64,000 nucleotides of DNA from Heracleum sosnowskyi (Eukaryota > Streptophyta > Magnoliopsida > Apiales > Apiaceae), in contig CM061241.1 in NCBI GenBank assembly GCA_030848705.1, positions 81,167,178-81,231,177 on the forward strand. The letters run 5' to 3'. Position 1 is the stretch's first letter; every line of letters starts with the position of its first letter. Of the stretch, positions 58,431-64,000 are shown in pieces. The notes beneath the pieces are model-generated. The model saw nothing but the letters and a program-made list of their open reading frames with translations. It had not been told where the DNA came from and made no database searches. A program made the translations under genes and the position numbers.

Positions 58431-59999
58431 TAGTCCTTGCGTTATTTTAGACCCTTGCATTTATTTTCACAACACAATTCTTCTTTTTCATATTCACAAT
58501 CAAACAGTTGATTTAATTTTGATTCACCACGTTCTTCTTCTTCTCTCTATACCATTGTTCGAGAAATTCTCGATATGAAAAATTCCCGATTAATATTTAT
58601 CAAATATTTTATTGATTATTTAAAAGTCTTCGATTTATCTAAAAAAAACTCTGATTTATCAAAAAATATCTGATTAATACCCGATTAATCCTGAATTGTG
58701 ATATCCGTAACCGTGATTTATATTGATTTACATTTTTTTACAAAATTTTTATTATAATACTAGGGAGACAGAGATGATCTTACATTGTTGTAGAGTTCGT
58801 AGCAGAACAAATATTACGCCTTATATTTGAAATTATTTTTAGGTTTCTTTTATTAAAATATTAGATTATGTTAAATATGTTTTTAAAATAAGTCTTAAGC
58901 ATGGTTCTTAAACTAACTGATTTTGTCAATTAATACACACGATTAATCCTCTATAAGGTAGCCAACCACTTCGATCTTTAATATCGGATTAATCTTTATG
59001 GGTACTTCTCGATCAAAATATTAATAATATATTGTTAGAATTAATATAATATATTAATCAAATATAAATAATTATAGATTTTATAATATGATAAGTAATT
59101 ATTAGTTAATAAATAACAAATAGTATCAGGATAATATATCAAATTATATTATAATATAAAATACAACTGATTTTTACTCCGATTAATTCACGATTTACAG
59201 ATCATGATTAGTTAACAATTATAATTTAACTACAGTTACTTTCATTTAACATACTAAGATATTACATTTTTTAAGTAAAATAATATTCAATTATAAATCA
59301 CTATTTTATTTTTAAATCAATTAATTATATATTATGCAGTGATTTTCATTAAAATTCAATGTTCAACTACTTTTTTAAGCTAAAATTAGTCATAATTATA
59401 TTACTATATATTATGTATTGAGAGTTGTGTTCGGTGTAAACCACTTTAATTGTAGACTTTTTAGATCATATATATACTACATACATTATACTGCACAATG
59501 TACTACACTAACAAATTTTTATTTTTATAAATTTTATGTATTATATTTTCAGGAAACCTATAATCCAATTTTTTTTAAAAAATATACCATAATCGAAATG
59601 AACTTGTATTATAAATCAAATTCATTGTACTGCAACTTTTGAATTTATTGTACTACAATTTCGATTTTATTTTAAAAGTGAAAATATATTGTACTTCACT
59701 AACGATCTGAGGTATACAACTTAAGTGGTCTACACTAAAAATTTGCCTATATATTAATTTTCATAAAATTATAATTGTAAAATTATTTATCAACCAACTA
59801 CTAATAGTTCATTATTTTCAAATTATTCATAAGTACTCTGTAAATATTCTTATATGCACTCTATATTTTTATATTTTTAAGTTTTTTTTAAAAAGTAATA
59901 AAATGACCTCTTTTAATAATACTAATAATTTTACTTTTTACTGTAAAACAAATATATGTAAAGGAATCTTTTGAAGTTTTCCTTATTTAACAGGTTGAA
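58431..59999. other. AT-rich intergenic sequence
   Basis: I see no gene, hairpin end or recognisable element. Short open frames (59418-59642) are chance products of AT-rich DNA. Confidence 0.5.
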
Positions 60000-60039
60000 T
60001 GGAGGACAGTCTCAGAGATCATCATTACACACCCGTGAC

Positions 60040-60925
60040 TAAAAGATGTTGGTTAACGACGCAAAATATGTATGGAATAGGGAGTCAAATTGTAAATATT
60101 CGAAGGCTCAAATTCCTACAAATGAAATGTGAAGTCATCTATTATCTTTTATGTCTCGATGGATAAATAAGAGTTAGCAGTTACCTATAAGTTTACCTTC
60201 TAACTGGACACAAAGGAAAAGCTTGACAAGCATGAAGACCTATATGCAATACTACATGTTCACTTATCTCAGCTGATAGTGACTTGACAGTCGGGTAACC
60301 AAGGAAAGGTCTCTTTCATGCAGATGTCACATGGGCTTGAAAGCTAGGTCAATTGCATGGACTTAGTAATTCTTGAAGAGAGAAGCACACTCAATCAGAA
60401 AGCACCATTTGGGACTATACAAGTTTATTTGTGATGCCAGCCAAGGCATTTCCCGAATAGGATAGTTTCTGAGACGAGCATGTGAACAAGCAGAACCACA
60501 AATGTAATATTTTATTATGTTGTAGGTTTTGTTTGTAACACACAGTCGATGTATATAAGACTGTGTGGAGTAGCATAGAAAAGTGTGTGAAGAGAGCACA
60601 AAGCTGAATGTAAAAACTTAGGCTCTCTTTCATCATATGTGTAAGCAGCTGGAGTTTGTTGAAAAACAAAACCAGAAAATTCTTCAATATACACCTCAGG
60701 TGGGCTTTTTCCGAGAAACCCACTTGAAAAGTTTAAAAAGTTTGCTTGTCTCCTGCATTTCTTTTTAACTCGAAGAATTCATTTATGTTCACGACTTGAC
60801 TCAATTTTAGTTAATTTGCAAGCACATATGTTCATACTGTAAAAAGTTTGAAAAAGTTTTGTAAAATTAACTAGATTGTATTCAACCCCCCCCCCCCCTT
60901 GTTCCGGGAATAACAAGTGTTGTTG
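60040..60925 (+). repeat. Possible Copia LTR fragment
   Basis: A TATA-like GATGTATATAAGACTG at 60548 and a terminus of the kind TTGTATTCAACCCCC...TTCCGGGAATAACA (60877-60919) resemble the end of plant Copia LTRs. AAGTG follows, as before a Met primer site, but the rest of that site is lost. The left end (TGTTGGTTAAC at about 60049) is a guess. Confidence 0.35.
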
Positions 60926-60934
60926 GTGCCTTAT

Positions 60935-61606
60935 AATATTTGACAATTACACGACCGGATATAGCCTTTGCAGTTAACCAAGTATGCCAATTTATGCATA
61001 AACCATCCACTTCTCACTGGGTTGCAGTAAAACGTATCCTACGGTATCTGAAATACACTCATGATTATGGATTGTTTTATCGACCAGGGCCATTGCGTTT
61101 AGAAGCATATTCCGATGCAGATTATACTGGAGATCCAGATCATCGCTTGTCTACTGGAGGCTACTGTACATACCTCGGGTATAACCCTATATCTTGGAGT
61201 GCAAAGAAGCACCACACTGTATCACGCTCAAGTACAGAAGCTGATTACCGTCAACTAGCTTACACAGTTGCTGAAAATTCATGGTTGCGCATTTTGTTTA
61301 AAGATTTGGGTGTCTTCATTTCAACACCTCTCATCTGGTGTGATAATATTAGTTCCATTTCCCTTGCTTCAAATCCTGTATTTCATTCTCGAGCATTTAG
61401 AAGTGGACTACCATTATGTTCGTCAAAAGGTTATTCGCAAGGAGCTTGATGTTCGCTACATATGCACTAGTGATCAGATTGCTAATGTGTTTACCAAAGG
61501 GTTGTTTTCTGCCCAATTTAAAACCTTATCAAACAAGCTCATGGTCCGCTCTCCTCCCATCAGCTTGCGGGGATGTAATAGTAAGATTAAAGTTCCTAAA
61601 GTTTAG
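60935..61606 (+). pseudogene. Copia RT end and RNase H fragment, frameshifted
   Basis: The plus-strand frame opens LTITRPDIAFAVNQVCQFM and runs through WVAVKRILRYLKYTHDYGL, the RNase H strand EAYSDADYTGDPDHRLSTGG and the DE-type positions in SRSSTEADYRQLA. At about 61400 a deletion of around five bases (HSRA then HLEVDYHYVR) shifts the frame. The end (CTSDQIANVFTKGLFSAQF) continues in the second frame to a stop near 61606. Everything before late RT is absent. Confidence 0.85.
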
Positions 61607-61800
61607 GAGATACTATTATATGTTGTCAAATGAATTTAGTCTCTATATATGGTCTTGGTACATTGTTTGTATAATCTTGTAGATCCCCGACTTCTAGCAA
61701 GTGACTAATTGTATATCCTAGAATATAAGGGATTTGTTTGTATAGCATCCTATAAAGAGGATGTGATTATCATTATTGAATGTAAGCTATTCAGTCAAAA
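61607..61800 (+). repeat. Probable 3' LTR remnant of the Copia fragment
   Basis: Noncoding sequence directly after the RNase H end with the usual look of a short Copia LTR: GATATTATATG-like start, TATAAAGAGGATGTG near 61752, and TTCAGTCAAAAATATACA at the end. No second copy was found for comparison. Confidence 0.4.
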
Positions 61801-62079
61801 ATATACAATCCTTTAGGTAAGACACCTGGGTGATGTTGATAGGGCACACGTGTCCAAGTGAAAATTGTGGTGTCGTGTGTCAGGCTCCTGCTGGCACGTA
61901 GTTTAGGCAGGACATAATTGTGTCAATCATTGGCTATTCAAAGGTGTCCTTGTCAAGTGAGATTCCCTGCCATGACCCGTGTTAATTTATCCACGTAACA
62001 ATATAGCAATATTATCTCACGCCATATTAAGCCTTTATCATCGGAACAAGGATGAGTTTTGTTAAAGTAAGAGACAAGT

Positions 62080-62420
62080 CTCAGAGTTTTGTCCGGGTTA
62101 TGTAGACGCATGTTATCCGGGTTGCATATAAGCCAGAGTTGATAGTGATCCTGACCCCCGGGTATGAGTCACAGAGTCAGGATCAAAGTATGAGACATGA
62201 CCTAGGCCTTATCCCGGTTCCAAACTGATCCAGGCTCGTGTATCAACTCGGTTTATGAATATGAGCTATCCAATAGTGAGCCTGAATCCCGAGTAGGAGC
62301 CCAGATCGAAGTTTGAGACAAGACCTAGGCCTTAGCCCGGTCTTGCCCTGATCTGGGCTCGTGTATTCACTTGGTTTGTGAATATAGGCTATCAGCCAGA
62401 AACCATGGACAGAAGTTTGA
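62080..62420. repeat. 123-bp diverged tandem repeat
   Basis: TGAGACATGACCTAGGCCTT near 62191 recurs as TGAGACAAGACCTAGGCCTT near 62314, with following matches (CCCGGT, CTCGTGTAT, GGTTTATGAATAT/GGTTTGTGAATAT), giving a period of 123 bp. A third, weaker copy may precede at about 62080. Function unknown; related sequence is not seen elsewhere in the window. Confidence 0.75.
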
Positions 62421-62817
62421 GAGCCTGAGAGTCTGAAGATGAGGTCTCTGTGATGAACCAGTACTTGATTGTTGATAGGGTTTATTACTTTTTGCCAATC
62501 AAGTACCAATCAAGTATATCTAAAATTAACAAACCAGGACTTAGTATATAAAGTCGGAAGATGGGTTTGTTAATTGTTGATGTTTATCATTTATTACTTT
62601 TATAAATTTTAGCCCGTTAATAAATTTATGTTAATTTTGATTTTATTAACTTTATTATTTCTTATGTTAAGTTGATCAATACAATTTATTTTATTTTAGT
62701 TGTTTATATCTTTGCTTAGTCAACTATATCTTATTCATTATTTTAATTAGCGAAAAATTGGTTTAAAATGTTTGCTCAAATTGGTGATGATTAATGTGTT
62801 CAAATTTAATATATACT

Positions 62818-63886
62818 GACATATAACCCGTGTGATTCACGGATGAATTTTAGTATTTTTGATTTATTATTTTAGTATTTTTATATGATTTTTTTTATTT
62901 ATTATCATATTTTATTAGCATTTATTTGTATTTTGATCTTAAAACTGCTTAATATGTTGTCAACGAAATAATATCTTGAATTTTGGAATGTGGCTTAGAA
63001 AAATAGATAATATAAATATTTAATAATAATATTTTGTTGATGGAATTCGAATCTTGAACCCGTGGGAGCATTTTAGATATCAAGAAAATAATATTCTTTT
63101 AATATTACATCCAACGGTTCTCATTTATCTATATTTACATCTAATAGTTATTATTTAGAGGACCAAACTACCAACCAACCAAATAGAAGGTAGTTTTCTT
63201 ATAATAGTATTTTTTATATGATTTTTTAGTATTTTTTATCTTATTTTATTAGCATTTATTTATATTTTGATCTTAAAAATTCTTAATATGTTGTCGACGA
63301 AATAATATCTTGAACTTTTGAATGTAGCTTAGAAAAATAGATGATATAAATATTTAATAATAATATGTTGTTGACGGGATTCGAACCTTGAACCCGTGGG
63401 AGCATTTTAGATATCAAGAAAAGAATATTCTTTTAATATTGCATCCAACGGTTCTCATTTATCTATATTTACATCTAACAGTTATTATTTAGAGGACCAA
63501 ACTGTCAACCAACGAAATAGAGTCTGGTTTGCTTATAATAGTATTTTTTATATGATTTGTTAGTATTTTTTATCTTATTTTATTAGCATTTATTTGTATT
63601 TTGATCTTAAAAATTCTTAATATGTTGTCGACGAAATAATATCTTCAACTTTTGAATGTAGCTTAGAAAAATATATGATATAAATATTTAATAATAATAT
63701 GTTGTTGACGGGATTCGAAACTTGAACCCGTGGGAGCATTTTAGATATCAAGAAAAGAATATTCTTTTAATATTACATCCAACGGTTCTCATTTATCTAT
63801 ATTTACATCTAACTGTTATTATTTAGAGGACCAAACTGCCACCCAACGAAATAGAGTTTGGTTTGCTTATAATGGTATAGTATAGA
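62818..63886 (-). mobile_element. Helitron-like element with a triplicated 334-bp unit
   Basis: The right end TATAGTATAGA (63886) gives a 5' start TCTATACTATACCATTATAAG on the minus strand, typical for non-autonomous plant Helitrons. The left end, ACATATAACCCGTGTGATTCACGG (from about 62820), is the reverse of a 3' hairpin region, although the CTRR is imperfect. Between them a 334-bp unit is repeated three times. No coding. Confidence 0.6.
62860..63880. repeat. 334-bp tandem repeat, three copies
   Basis: TATGTTGTC(A/G)ACGAAATAAT occurs at 62953, 63287 and 63621, exactly 334 bases apart. Each unit also has GATTCGAA-CTTGAACCCGTGGG, CCAACGGTTCTCATTTATC and a GTTTGCTTATAATAGTAT-type boundary that copies the element's own 5' terminus. 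Copies two and three are more alike than copy one. Confidence 0.92.
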
Positions 63887-63889
63887 TTA

Positions 63890-63975
63890 GTGGTTATAAC
63901 ATTGAGTGGATTTGTACTATGAATACTCTCTCGTACCGGGAGGTGAGTTGCACACTCCAAATTTCCGGTTAAAAT
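63890..63975 (+). other. tRNA-like relic beside the Helitron end
   Basis: TAGTGGTTATAACATTGAGTGG and then a GTACCGGGAGGTGAGTTGCAC-type stretch recall a decayed tRNA or tRNA-derived SINE head. No cloverleaf can be drawn, so no tRNA gene is called. Confidence 0.25.
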
Positions 63976-64000
63976 AAATCTAAAATGATTAATTAGTCCA

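Noticed and set aside
62860..63880. CRISPR-like array because of evenly spaced repeats
   Set aside because: Units are 334 bp, tandem without unique spacers, and in plant DNA; they are Helitron-derived repeats.

Overview
This is AT-rich plant nuclear DNA, almost certainly from a eudicot. The evidence is multi-exon genes with GT-AG introns, plant-specific gene families, and plant transposon families (Copia, Athila/Tat-type Gypsy, L1-type LINE, CACTA, Helitron, mariner/Stowaway, Tourist-like MITE). The species cannot be named from sequence alone. No bacterial operon, CRISPR array, rRNA gene or true tRNA gene was found.

Three host genes look intact once their exons are joined by eye. (1) A glyoxalase-I-like VOC protein lies at 5013-5988 (+): 3 exons, 209 aa. 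(2) The nonsense-mediated-decay factor UPF3 lies at 37369-44684 (+): 12 coding exons, 498 aa. (3) A SHAGGY/GSK3-type kinase of the AtSK41/42 kind lies at 50100-56654 (+): 12 coding exons, 422 aa, with CT-rich untranslated leader sequence upstream. Every junction is GT-AG and keeps the frame. Two host-gene relics are visible: a beta-xylosidase/arabinofuranosidase (GH3) 3' fragment with a frameshift at 11275-12064 (-), and a CCT-family-like transcription factor fragment at 14321-14886 (+) inside a CACTA element.

Layout: 1-2839 is a deleted Copia element (-) whose right LTR and primer site are in view. 2840-6740 holds the glyoxalase gene. 6745-10157 is a complete, apparently very young non-autonomous LTR element with 1059-bp LTRs and a 5-bp target duplication. 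10784-11142 is a Tourist-like MITE. 11275-13944 is the GH3 relic abutting an older relative of the young LTR element. 13990-25819 is a composite CACTA-type element carrying a captured gene piece, an Athila/Tat-like Gypsy element (-) and a 5'-truncated LINE (-). 26161-30262 is Helitron-like. 31619-32912 is a decayed mariner transposase (-). 33140-37000 is a patchwork of short Helitrons and MITE ends. From 37.3 kb to 57 kb the window is gene-bearing (UPF3, GSK3). 57.1-64 kb returns to AT-rich repeats, a Copia RNase H relic, and a Helitron with a triplicated 334-bp unit.

The three host genes have unrelated roles (aldehyde detoxification-type enzyme, mRNA surveillance, kinase signalling) and are simply neighbours. 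No clearly new multi-gene system is supported. The most unusual material is in the mobile elements: a young non-autonomous LTR element with an older coding relative 3 kb away, a gene-capturing CACTA with a shortened right end, and a Helitron whose terminus has been multiplied.
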